Shown in pieces: positions 11,386 to 25,745 of a stretch of DNA of 39,858 nucleotides (position 1 is its first letter; each line of letters begins with the position of its first letter). The notes beneath the pieces are model-generated. The model was not told where the DNA came from. It saw only the letters and a list, made by a program, of their open reading frames with translations, and searched no databases. The stretch comes from Circinella minor (lineage: Eukaryota; Mucoromycota; Mucoromycetes; Mucorales; Lichtheimiaceae), in assembly GCA_016758965.1 (NCBI GenBank), contig JAEPRB010000315.1, positions 1-39,858 on the forward strand, in the 5' to 3' direction. Both the position numbers and the translations under genes were made by a program.

Positions 11386-11802
11386 ATGATTTTTGGTCAA
11401 GTAAAACAATTGACCACTCTCCGTACTCCTTCTACTTGTACATTGGTGCGTCATGCATCCACACAACAAACAGTAAAGCCTGAAAAATTTGTACAAACCG
11501 TTGTTCTTAGTAACGGTGCAACTTTTACCGTACGAACGACCTCACCACGAGCAAATATTCGACTTGCCAAAGATACTCGCAACCATCCATTATGGAATCC
11601 TGCAATGTTAAAAGAAGGTGTTCGTGATGAAAGTGAACAATTATCTAAATTCCAGAAACGTTTTGGTGCAGAATCCGATTTGGGTGATCTTGCTTGGATT
11701 GAAAGCGAAGAGCAAATATCTACTACAATGAAGAAGGTTATTGCAAGTGGTGGTTACAAGAAACCAACACCTGAAAAGAAAAAGGGACGAGGAAAGAAAT
11801 AA
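11386..11802 (+). CDS. Mitochondrial large-subunit ribosomal protein bL31m
   Basis: A single-exon gene of 138 aa. The protein belongs to the mitochondrial 54S ribosomal large subunit and corresponds to the yeast Mrpl36 family. The first 25 or so residues are rich in Thr, Ser and Arg/Lys with no acidic residue, as in a mitochondrial presequence. The core (about residues 40-75) carries LSNGATFTVRTTSPR and KDTRNHPLWNP, typical of fungal bL31m. The C-terminus ends in a basic tail (KPTPEKKKGRGKK). The ATG at 11386 starts the frame, after an AT-rich leader ending ACACAATA. An AATAAAA signal follows near 11861. The neighbouring mitochondrial gene MCT1 converges on it, with stop codons about 140 bp apart. 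Confidence 0.9.
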   Translation: MIFGQVKQLTTLRTPSTCTLVRHASTQQTVKPEKFVQTVVLSNGATFTVRTTSPRANIRLAKDTRNHPLWNPAMLKEGVRDESEQLSKFQKRFGAESDLGDLAWIESEEQISTTMKKVIASGGYKKPTPEKKKGRGKK

Positions 11803-11943
11803 ATTGCTTATTTTTATATTTTGTAATATCTTTTTTTTTTGGTATTTTTTTTCGTTGTTATAATAAAAAGTTTAGAGAGAGAAAAAAAAACAGCCAACTA
11901 TGTACATTTTTATTTATTTATTTTACTTTTTTTTTTCAATTTT

Positions 11944-13643
11944 TTAATTTTTTAATTCTTTTTGTTGATTTTGTTGTTCATATATTGCCTTTTCGTTATA
12001 TTCTTGTGCATGGTGGAGAATGTCGTCAGCATTGGTAATAGATCTAATTATAATTTGATATCCATGATTAATAACTTTTAAATTGCTTACCAGATATGGA
12101 TAAAATCAAAAAAGAAAGATGAAAGACTTACATAATTTTATCCAGTGGATATTCCTTTTTAATCAAATTGGCAAGGACTTTACCGGGACCGAAACAAATA
12201 AATTGTTTTATATCTTGTTCTTTACAATAAGTAATGCTTCGTTGCCATTCAACCGTATGGGTTACTTGTTGAACAAGTAATTTAGGGATTTCTTCAACGC
12301 TGGTATACTATTTTATTATATTTATTCACCTATCGAGTAAGTAACCATGACGACAATTTTTTAAATAAAATAAAAACTTACGGGTTTGGCGGTTACGTTG
12401 GAAATCACATCAACACAAGGCTTTTTGAAAGTAATTGTTTTAAATGCTTCTTCCATAGCATCTGCTGCATCCTTCATCAATGAACAATGGAATGGTGCTC
12501 TGTCATACGTGTGAATAAAAAACTGTATCTCCTTTGATTTCAAAAAAAAAAAAACAAAGAAATGTAACGTTGTGTTAATTACTTACGATACTGGAAGATC
12601 AACCGCTCTAGCAGCAAATCTCCGCGCTAATAATTGCCTTGATGCTTCATCCACACCTTTACTTGTACCACTAATAACTACTTGAAATGACTATACCATC
12701 CATATTGCGATTTTAGAATAGAATCTTTTCCTTTCTCAATTTATCATCCAATCCAATAAGATTTATTTTGTAGATCCAATAACACTTACGCTATTTACAT
12801 TGGCCATTGCCACCAATTCATTCTCGGGTAATTCTTCATTAATTTCCTTGATAGCTTGTTCCAAATCAGACAATTTTGCCTTTCTTACTACCAACGCAGA
12901 CATAGCAGTTTTTCGATCACCAACAGCTTGTGCCATACGTTCACCCCTCAACCGTACCAATCGAACAGCATCTGTCAAAGACAATGCACCTGTTGCCACC
13001 AGTGCAGTATATTCACCTAGTGAATGGCCTAAAGTATAATTACATGCTTTTGCAACTTCAAATCCGAATTCAACTTCCAATACACGTAATAAAGCGATTG
13101 ATGTCGTTAAGATAGCAGGTTGTGCATTTTCCGTTCGTCTCAATTTTTCCTAATATGAAATTTTGTCAATAATTAATATCTTTTGTTTTTTTTTCCCGCA
13201 AAAATTTAGCAACGAACTTCTTTGCCATGTATAAATACTACCAATAGAATAAACAAATAAAATAAAAACAAACCTGTTCACCTTCGAAAATAAGGGATCG
13301 AAGTCCATTTCCTAGCGCTTCGTCAGCTTCGTCAAAGACAAGTTTGGCAGATCGCGGATATAAATTGTACAAATCCTTCCCCATGCCAATAAACTGTGAA
13401 CCTTGACCTATATTTAATGTTATTAGATGTATAAGTTTCATTTTCTTTTTTGAAAGTCGAAAAAAACTATTAGAATTGGGGCTAAAAAGTTTACCTGGAA
13501 ATAGAATGCCACGGTGGGACTTTTCGATACCTGCAATGCTCTAATATTTATAAAAACTTAAATAAGAATAATAATTAAAGAAAGAAAAGAAAAACGTCAA
13601 GATATATTCTTACCATCCATGCTCGTCTTGGAATGAATGTCAT
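11944..13643 (-). CDS. MCT1: Mitochondrial malonyl-CoA:ACP transacylase
   Basis: Transfers malonyl groups from CoA to acyl carrier protein in type II (mitochondrial) fatty acid synthesis. Eight exons: 13614-13643, 13495-13540, 13274-13407, 12790-13149, 12587-12690, 12382-12499, 12132-12307 and 11944-12043 (1,068 nt, 355 aa). Motifs: oxyanion GQGSQ at 26-30, nucleophile GHSLGEY with Ser113, substrate-binding Arg138 (VRLRGERM) and catalytic His229 (APFHCS). The Ser-to-Arg spacing of 25 equals that of bacterial FabD. The N-terminus is short, with two arginines (MTFIPRRAWM), fitting a small presequence. For the last intron, an alternative acceptor at 12075-12076 brings an immediate stop, so the 12043 acceptor is used. 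The protein is free-standing rather than a fatty-acid-synthase domain. Confidence 0.92.
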
Positions 13644-15526
13644 AGTGCTATTGTTGTTTCAAATATGGTATTCGCACAATTAACACACAAAGAACAAGAA
13701 GATAGAAGAATAATAAAACAATAACAGGAAAGAACCGGCGCGATCTTTTCCGTTTGTTTTTTATTATAGTGTCACACAAGCATTGTCCCTTGTTCCCGGT
13801 AGATGAAACTGAATCGGGTTCAATTAGAGTGAAAGAATGGGTTTTGTAACACCCTGTTCTGTCATTGGATCACTAAATTGCATAATGGCATGTGCTTTTT
13901 TTTTAATTCAAAAATTTAATTGTCATGGACTCGTAATATTGAAATTAAATATGACGCATTATCAAACAATATTGTCTAAATAAACACCAACGTTCTTTAT
14001 TATTCCCGTGTATTTATTACATTATTCGTTTCTTACACTCCTACGTATATGTTAAAATATTCTTTAATGAGAAGAATCAAGAAACTCACTTTAGTAAAAC
14101 TTACCATTATTCATTATGATAGCGCATAGTATCTATTTTGCATCCTGCTCCCAGGACTGCATAAGTATATTTATCGATATAATATGTATGAAAGTATCTC
14201 ACCTGCCACAGAGGAGATATAAATAAATTATTTTACGATACATTTCACTAAACATTGTTTTTTTTTTATTTAGATGGAGGATCTGCGAAATAATGATCAG
14301 CCAAGCGGCAGCAATAATTATAATTTAAACGTCGTTACATGTTGTTTAGTAGTGCAACATACGTATGCTATTTACATTACTAATAGACATATCGATATAT
14401 ATAAAACTATTAAAATGCTACTGTGAATATACTTGTTCTGAACCAATCCCTTCAGAGCTACAGTACATACAATATTCTATACAGTAATTTTAAACTACGT
14501 ATATATGTGCTCTTGTAAAATTAAAGTCATCTTTCAAGTATATATGCTGCTACTATTATAATACGTTTTAACCTTCTGTCTCATCGATAAAAGGGATATA
14601 TGTACACAAATACTGTAGATTTACTTCGTATATATGACTCTTTCTTTTTTTAGTCGATGAACATGAGTACATACAAGTTATTTTGGTGATACTAGAAGGG
14701 AAGAATAATTGTTGTTATGTATCACTTTGTAGGAGAAAATGATAGTAAGGTAGGTTTTTTAAAAACAAGATGTCTAAAGAAGATTTGCATGGATATCAAT
14801 GACGCATAAAATTTAGTTAAAAAGTAAGGGGGGAAATCACAAATTTCCTAATTAAGCGAACAAAAGAAGTCTGTTTCTATGAGTGGCATACAGTGCTGCG
14901 TTGTTTTTTGAATTTTTTTTTTACTACTGTTGATTTATTTCTGGTTTAATTACGATACTTTAACTGTTTCATTATTCAGAAATGAATAATAGTTCTTAAA
15001 TATAGTTGTCTTTTGTTGCTTTTTTTTCCGTGTTTCTTTCAGAAACAATAACTGTATAATAGCTTAGATGAGCGATAATTTTTGATGCTAGATATCAAAC
15101 ATTTACGAAAAAGATAAAAAATAAAAGGGCTCATATATCCCTTCTTATCCTGAGGCCGATCACAGAAATAAAACCAGATGGCTAGATTCTGTTTATCATA
15201 TTTTTTCTTCTATTTACAAAGGAATAAATGTTTGTTGTATACATCATCAAAAATACAATATGCATGCGAAAGAAAATAGGCTCTAGAGACAAATTCTACT
15301 CCATAAAAAATGTTGTTACGTATTCTATTTCTTTATATTTTTATTTGACGAAAAAAGAAAAGAGAAGCAGAATAATTTTTTTCATATATAAGAGAACAAA
15401 AAAATTAGGTCGTTGTTTAATTGTCTTTTTATTCTTTCACATTATTATAAACGCTATTTTCCCCCTTCTTCCTTTTTTCTTTTCTTTTCTTTTCTTTTTA
15501 AAGTTGGAACAAACCTATTTATCACC
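13644..15526. other. Intergenic region, 1.9 kb
   Basis: Holds the upstream regions of MCT1 and the seven-transmembrane gene. A 50-codon ATG frame at 14274-14426 is discussed as a finding. Just before the next gene, about 15465-15500 is a strong pyrimidine tract of TTTTC repeats, probably core promoter. No RNA gene or convincing coding exon is seen. Confidence 0.5.
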
Positions 15527-17111
15527 ATGGATTATTTGAAGTTGCTTCTCGAAAACAAAACATCAGAGGAGATTGATAGTGAACGTCGACAAGCGGCATA
15601 TACACTGGTATACATGACAATTTGTTTGACATGCGTTGCTTGGCAAATTATTAACGCCAGTATACTTCTTTATCGATCACGGAAACTTCTCCATTTTGCT
15701 GTTTTATTTGAAGTATTGCTAGCCTTTTTGGTTATTCTATGCAGTATTTTAAATCCATTAATTGATCTTAGTTGTGATGTTGTAAGTCTCTTATTATTAT
15801 AATTTCACAGCCATCACTATTTTTTTTACTACATATATGTGCTCACATTACTATAACAATAGCGCTACTGGGTATCCATTGTTTCCATCAATTTGGCTGG
15901 CTGTTGTATTCAAAACATCTTGCTATACAAAGCATATATTTGTTACGATAGAGCAAAATGGTTATTATGGCTTGGATCATTTATCAATCTAGGATATCTT
16001 GCTTTGATTGTTCTTTACGGTACCCTTGGACGAGTTGAAAGTACCTTAGATATTATTGGTAACTGTATTGTAAGTCTATATTTATCTAGTGAACCATTCA
16101 ACCTATTTTTATTTTTTTGCTTTATTAATTTAATGTTATGTAACCAAAAAAAATATATTCTCTTACAACATATACCCTTATATATAGCTTTACAACCGTA
16201 AGTAAATAAATGTATAGTTATTTGATGATTTTTTTCTCAATAAATCTAACTATTATTAAATTATATCATCTTTATTTCATATTAGTTGAATGGCCTGCTT
16301 TTGCAAAACTTGGTTTAGATATCCTTAGTAACGCATTTTTGTCAGTCGCCTTTTTGTTGGTCATTCATAAACACTATAGAATGTTTGGAAATAGTTTACA
16401 TAAATCACTTTTGTCCAGTGGCATAGTTTTTTCGTAAGTATTTAAAAGATGTGTATTGTTTATATATTCAAGTACGTGAAAAATTCGTTTCCTTACACAA
16501 CACTAATTTTTCAATTTTCTTTATGTATTATATTCAATATATATGTAGTGTGGGTGTTATCGCATCAAATATTATTGTTGCAATATTGATCGCTTTTCGA
16601 GTAATGGGTGGTTTATCTGCTGATCTTTATTCTTTTGACTGTACGTTCTTTTCCCTCCAAACAGTAATAATGAAAATCACATTACATTATACGTAGAAAA
16701 AAAACACTTATGCTTTTCATTTATATATCATTTATATGTTGACGTGAATTTTTTTCTTTATTTTTATTAGGGGTAATAACCGGTTATTTATTAATTAAAC
16801 AGTTCAAATTCGATAACAAGCAAAAAAATGACGACGATATTATTTCGAAAACTATGCAACAAGACGACGTGGGAAGTATCTTATCTGATCATGCTAATGT
16901 GCATTTTCAAGTTCCTGGTGACCCTCAACGTCGTAATAATAGTCGTGACAACCATGGCAGTGCACTTACTGGATTAGAATTACTATCGCCGTCGTCTCCT
17001 ACTCCTACACGTGTTGAAGAGAAATATCAAAAATGCCCTAATTGTCGAACATCCATTATTTTTTTTCGTGATGAAGATGAAGATATTGAAAAACAACATA
17101 TTTTTAATTAG
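15527..17111 (+). CDS. Seven-transmembrane protein of unknown function
   Basis: Six exons: 15527-15781, 15863-16069, 16188-16197 (10 nt), 16286-16433, 16549-16640 and 16771-17111 (1,053 nt, 350 aa). The ATG at 15527 lies in the context ACCATGG. Residues 1-24 are hydrophilic with a possible N-glycosylation site (NKT). Seven hydrophobic segments follow, about 27-50, 56-80, 87-110, 118-140, 165-187, 198-222 and 229-246. A cytosolic tail of about 100 residues follows, with acidic and Ser/Pro-rich parts, a CPNC motif and an acidic DEDEDIE end. The topology is like a GPCR or another 7TM receptor, but I recognise no family motif, so the role is unknown. Large frames across this locus are interrupted by the introns. 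Confidence 0.72.
16188..16197 (+). other. 10-nt microexon of the 7TM gene
   Basis: CTTTACAACC is flanked by TATATAG upstream and GTAAGT downstream. It is needed to connect exon 2 (ending on a codon boundary) with the next open frame, which starts with two bases of a codon. With it the junction reads ILYNLEW; direct splicing of exon 2 to exon 4 would hit a stop within eleven codons. Confidence 0.7.
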
Positions 17112-17612
17112 TATTAATTACTATGATAAAGTAACAGTTATTTTAATTCTTATATATATACGTACCTTCTTTTCTTAAAAAAATAATAATCAAAACTTAT
17201 ACCAAACAGCAGCTTATTAACTCACTATAATAATGTATCCTATGACAGAATCAACAATAGTTGTTTCTTCTTATTTCTTCTACGTACCAGACATTTTATA
17301 TTAATAAAATTTTAACTTACATACTTATCATATTATCAGTATTATTTTTTGTATAACTGATACGCTATATATATATTATGTGTAAATTACATTTTACAAT
17401 AAACATCTCTACCTATTTATATAATTTTTATTTATGTATTTTAATTATAAGTGATATTACTTGAGTACAGTAAAACAAGAAAGCAGTTGCCGCTTTTTAA
17501 TATGAGTGTCAATTAGAGAAATACTACGGGAATCGAGTGGAGATACTACTTTAGAATCACTATAATACGCTGGGCTAGTGGTCGCACTTTTGCTGCACCC
17601 ATGATAATTCCT
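17112..17612. repeat. 3' flank of F-box gene A, repeated beside copies B and C
   Basis: About 17170-17600 aligns with about 28060-28680 and 31365-31800, in the same position relative to each F-box stop codon. Landmarks are TCCTATGACA, TTTTGTATAAC, a GATATTA...AGTACAGTA block and ACTACGGG...TTTAGAATCACTATA near 17526-17565. It is probably the transcript 3' region and terminator carried along with each duplication. The 7TM gene converges from the left. Confidence 0.7.
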
Positions 17613-19987
17613 TTAATTATAGGTATTAAAATCAAAATTGAATATATCTTCATGGTCATCACCGTTATCAATGATTTTTACATATTTGAATTGTCTTCTT
17701 GTATTATTTACAAATGCTATGATATCTTCAGAGTCAACATGGCAACGTTTTACAACCAACGTATTCAACTTTTTTGCACTATGGATCAATGCTTTGACAT
17801 CATCGTTCGTCAGTCCATCCATATCATTCAAATGAAGTGCTTCAAGCTCCTCCATAGTTCTAATTATATCCAAAAGCATATTACTATCCACCAAACCTTC
17901 CATGTCTCCCAATTTGAGCTTGCTTATTTGCACATTTTGCTTATTTAACTTGATGAAAAAGTTTTTGAAGCCTTGGCGTGTGATTCTACTATTACCATGG
18001 AAACCAAGGCCTTTGATCGTCTTGATATTAGCAAGGGCGTCAAGTACATTATCCGAGATACAATAGCAATAGTCAAACATAACATTTCTTAGCTTTTTTG
18101 TTGTATTGGGTCCAGGCAGTGATTTGGCAGCATATTCGTTGAATAATCGCACCCAACACTGTGTAGCAAAATTATACTCCAGATCATTGTGTATAGTACG
18201 AACTTGTGCGAATCCAAGCGTCTCTAGCATTTGTTGCGAATTGATCAATGCATCCACAACAGCGAGTAAATTAGACGGTCTAACCGATTTAAAAAATTTG
18301 AGCGATGGTCCGACCATTCGGCAAAAGAGTGGCTCATATACCTCATAAATATCTGGCCAGAACATTATTTTTTGCAATCGATCCAAATTCAGTGCGACAC
18401 TTGCTGCTTCTCTTGCGTATTCTGGACGAAAATTACCATGCGGTTCGCCATCCAAGTCTTGCTGCTTTGTAATGCTCATGTTGGCATAGATTATCTCCAA
18501 TGTTTTTTGGTTTTTTTGCAAAAGTCGCAAAAATGCATCGCCCGGTACCCCTCGACAACCGTTATTGGAGTAAAATGCGCGTAACCTTCCTTGTTCTTGT
18601 TCGGTATACATATTATTCATGCTGATAATCGGAATTATTGGCTCATTGTTGTTGTAGTCTTTATTTAATACTTCATGTGATGCGGGTAGTTCATAATCAT
18701 TATTATACCCTAACATTTCGACATTAGGGAAGTAATTAGTTACGATATCCAGTGCACTTGGTGTTGCTACCTCCAATCTTAATCGTCGAACATATGGACA
18801 CTTTTTTGTTAAGGGTTTGAGAGCATCACCGGACGTTGAATATGTACTTAATGTAAGGTCGATCAAAGAGCGATGTGGCTCTTGTAAACCTTCTAGTTCG
18901 CCAAGTACATCTGCAAGGGAATCCTCCACATCGAATATAAGCGTTTCGAGATAGGGAAGATGAAATAGTATATCTGTAATTGTTATTGGAGATCCAATTT
19001 CTGAGAACATAAAATTGAGCTTGGTCAAAGTGTAGCGCATTTTCCAAAAGCCGTTTATTAATGACATTACTGAGTTTGTACAGAACGCAGCGGGAAGCAT
19101 AGCATCTGTAATAATAGTAATAATAATACCAGTAGTGGTACCAAGAGCACAGTCATTACGTACTAGTTAGTTTACGCATTCCAACATCTTCTCTACTATG
19201 AAATTGCATATTGTATTAATGTTGTATAAAGACTATATTTACCTGTCAATTCAAGCGACTTGAGATTCCTAAAATGCCCGTTTTCCAAAAGTTCAAGGTA
19301 TTTCAACCACACCTCCTTATTTATTGCTGTAATGGTGAGATGATTGATATGTTTCGCGATCTTTGATAACACTTGTGAAACAGCAATAACCCCAACATAG
19401 CCAAGATCATTATATATATATTTCCACGCCTCTTGACAATTTTCTAGCCGCTGAGACCATGTTGTCGAAACATCAAATAAATTTGACCTTTCTGTTTCTG
19501 ATAATAATTTTACAATTTCATCCTTTACTTCTAATGGAAGAGCGCTCACCAAGTCAAAATGTTGATTATTTTTTTCATCCGCCATCTTTTTGGCTTGTAA
19601 CAATTGTCCATAAGCTAAATGATTCGTTGGTACTTTTTCTAAACCTTCTTGGTACACTTTTAAAGCTCTTTTTTGCTTTCCTTGCATAGACAATATTTTA
19701 CCAAAGCACAAGTAACTCTGAGGTAGAGTCGGTGCGTATTTTATCATGGTTTCAGCATCTTGTTCAGCAGCTCCAAATTTACTTTTCATACCGAGCGCAT
19801 GAGCACGATGTTCAAGCATCAATAAAAGTTCTAATTGTTCTATATGTACAATTGTATTTGTTGCTTGTCGAATGATTTCACCATAGTCGCGATGGTTGTA
19901 CGCATTCTTGACTTTTTCGAAAGAAGATAAAGGTGTAGCTGTATTAATGATTGTAGTTGTTGTGGCAACTGATGATGTAGTACTCAT
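17613..19987 (-). CDS. TPR/F-box/LRR protein, copy A
   Basis: Probable substrate-recognition subunit of an SCF ubiquitin ligase. Two exons: 19243-19987 and 17613-19105 (2,238 nt, 745 aa), intron 137 nt, phase 1. Residues about 22-122 look like three TPR-type helical repeats (for example QSYLCFGKILSMQGKQKRAL). An F-box follows at about 144-194 (SALPLEVKDEIVKLL, then STTWSQRLENC). The remaining 550 residues are leucine-rich repeats with LxxLxL strands. The order TPR-F-box-LRR is that of yeast Dia2 and fission yeast Pof3, known from those families; orthology is not claimed. The C-terminus is Asp/Asn/Phe-rich. Exon 1 is nearly identical to that of copies B and C, exon 2 is not. The open frame is intact throughout. 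Confidence 0.88.
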
Positions 19988-20715
19988 GTTTAATCACGAG
20001 AAAAAGTAAATGAAAAAAGGACGGCGAAGGTAAGAGGGAAGGTAATAAAAAGAAAAAGGAAATACCTTATGTATTTTTATATGGTCTTTACATATTTTAT
20101 TTTTACAAGTCTATTTATGTGTATAAGAAAAAATAGGAAAATAAGTTACGCAGGATGAGTAACCGCCACCAAAGAGGCGCAGTATCGCAGCATTAACCTT
20201 TTTTTTTTCGGTAGAGGCTGTGTTGCCGTACATTTTTATTTATGAAGGCAAATCATAAAAGGGGGAAAAAACGAGCATAAAAGTCAATAAGCAGGGACCG
20301 CAGCATTAACAATTCAATGAGCGTGTGTGATACAAACAACTTGTACGTATTAAATGTTAGTGTATGCTAAACTCTTATAATGATTGATAAAGTATTGTAC
20401 AACCAGCGCTTGACAACCAATGAATTTAGAGGGTTACTACGGCCAAGCTTAGATGGACCACTTTAGTATCACTATAGTTCACTTCAATTTAAAAAATAAA
20501 ATGTACGCACCGATTTTTTTTACATGCAGAAAATATCAAACTCTTAGGATTCACATGTTATTGTTTCTTTTTAACTTATCATTTGTCCAGTATATATAAT
20601 AGTTGTAATTATTTACAATTTCTTTGAACCTTTCCTATCTCTCCACTTGTATCAATAATAATGCTCGTATTGTATCTGTTCTAATCATATACAATATATT
20701 AAAAAAAAGGATCGA
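19988..20715. other. 5' flank of F-box A and 3' flank of the AAA ATPase gene
   Basis: The whole interval is almost identical to 34162-34887 upstream of copy C. About 20395-20480 looks like a remnant of an F-box 3' flank: the TAGAGGGTTACTACGG and TTTAGTATCACTATAG stretches match the blocks downstream of genes A and C. This suggests that another F-box gene once stood here. No gene is seen. Confidence 0.6.
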
Positions 20716-24114
<3,399 letters not shown>

Positions 24115-24290
24115 TATATTAAAAGGAATAAGTTAAGATAAAAATTAAAAGAAAGCCTTTAACAACGCCGCGTAAATCTCGTGATTATAAAAGAAAATCT
24201 AAAATTTCATGCATTAAAAAACCATATAATATACACACACACAAATGACATTTACATGAGAATAATTATAATTATTTAATATTATTATTT

Positions 24291-25446
24291 TTATACAATG
24301 TTATCAACAGTGGATATCAAATTTTGATGTAATTGTTCTGCTTCTGATTCTTTTTTATCCGTTTCTTCCATTACAATATCTTTTGTTTCACCTGGTTCTT
24401 CTTTTATATCTACTATATCCATATCGGAAGAGTCTTTTTTATCCATTTCCAATAAAGGTTTTGTTGTTTCTACACCAAATTTTTGTAGCATTTCTAATGT
24501 TTCTTTACTTTTCCTAAAATATAATTACATTTAATCTCTTTTGATAGCTTTTATTCACGCACATTTTTTTTCCTTTTTAAATCCTTTTTTTTTTTTTTGT
24601 ATTAATTACCTGCGTAAGTCAGCTGCTAATTGTTTTTTCTTTGCAATTTGATTTTCCATAAGTAGACGTAATGTTTCTCGTGCCTAATAATGATAACAGT
24701 TAGCAACAATAATAAATCTTTAATAGGCATAATAAATTTCATAATAAATTTCATAATAGCTGATTTGTATAGTAATATATAAGACAATACTTTACTTGAT
24801 GAGGTCGATATTCGTTAAGTATATGATGCATATTAATGAATATTGTACTAATATTTTCTATCCGATCACCATACTATTATATATGTATTGTATTTTATTA
24901 GTTTTGCTTATTTCAAAATACAAGTACATATTTCGTTTTTTTTTTTTTTACCTGTTCTGGATCTTTGACCAGAATATCCAATAAATCAAGATATTGAGTA
25001 ATTAATGTACGATTTAACTTTTTCAGTTCTTGAATACGATCTATTTATCACTCGCCATTATCAGTTTATTATTTGTAGCGTATATATTTGTGTGTGTTGT
25101 GTTTCTGTGTATATATAAACTAGATCAGCCCAATAGTATATATGTATATATTTTTACCGATTTGTCCTGATGGAAATAGTTGTTTAACGCCTAATTCACT
25201 TAATGGTTGTAATTGTTCATGAACCTGCCATCGTTGATCAAAAATAGTATATGCATCGCTAGGTGGTTGTGGTGGTTCAAGTGATGCCAGTAAGAAATCA
25301 GGTTCTGGTGGTTGACTTATAGGTATTTCTGGAAATTCTCCTGTTTTTTTTGCTTGTTGTAATCGTTCTAGATTTTCTTTGGTATATCGTTTATATAAGT
25401 AAGGTGGATCTGGCCATGCACTTCCTGTTGCTTGTTGTTCAGCCAT
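24291..25446 (-). CDS. MED7: Mediator of RNA polymerase II transcription subunit 7
   Basis: A subunit of the middle module of Mediator, acting in the nucleus at RNA polymerase II promoters; it pairs with Med21 in that module. Five exons: 25158-25446, 24952-25040, 24796-24873, 24610-24683 and 24291-24513 (753 nt, 250 aa). The N-terminal part has the family signature of Pro-rich segments: WPDPPYLYKRYT near 12-23, a PEIPISQPPEPDF segment and LGVKQLFP. The following exons give helices typical of the Med7 coiled-coil half (LNRTLITQYLDLLDILVKDP, then HHILNEYRPHQARETLRLLM). The tail is acidic (DMDIVDIKEEPGE). The ATG at 25446 follows a short AT-rich leader with an AAT microsatellite. The AAA ATPase gene lies downstream in the same direction with only 176 bp between them. 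Confidence 0.93.
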
Positions 25447-25470
25447 TTAATTTAAGTTGTGTTATATGTT

Positions 25471-25471
<1 letters not shown>

Positions 25472-25501
<30 letters not shown>
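25472..25501. repeat. AAT trinucleotide microsatellite
   Basis: About ten TAA/AAT units stand 25 bp upstream of the Med7 start codon, in its promoter or leader. The length is likely to vary between strains. Confidence 0.9.
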
Positions 25502-25504
<3 letters not shown>

Positions 25505-25745
25505 GCGTGGAGTTCGTTTAGTATTTGATTTTTTTTTCTTTATGTCTCTCTTTCCTCTGAAGTTTAAAAACCGTCAATCATAAGATCCAGTGCATTAAAC
25601 TCAAAAATTATGATATGTTTTTTCGGTGATACGTAAAAAAAGATTAACGATGTTATTGATTATCACGTTTAAAGATTAATAATCAAAGAAACAAAGAATA
25701 TGATTATTTTTATTATTACTACTACTATTATTATTATGACTGTTA

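Noticed and set aside
11250..11483. 77-codon frame overlapping the bL31m start
   Set aside because: It overlaps the well-supported bL31m frame in another phase and has no protein-like features.
12044..12131. Alternative acceptor at 12075-12076 for the last MCT1 intron
   Set aside because: It gives a stop within two codons, while the acceptor before 12043 keeps the frame to a plausible C-terminus.
15228..15539. 103-codon frame upstream of the 7TM gene
   Set aside because: A Phe/Lys-rich artefact of poly-T and poly-A tracts; the ACCATGG at 15527 in another frame opens a coherent six-exon gene.
17601..17948. 115-codon plus-strand frame over F-box A
   Set aside because: Antisense shadow of the LRR exon; similar shadows appear over all three copies because of shared sequence.
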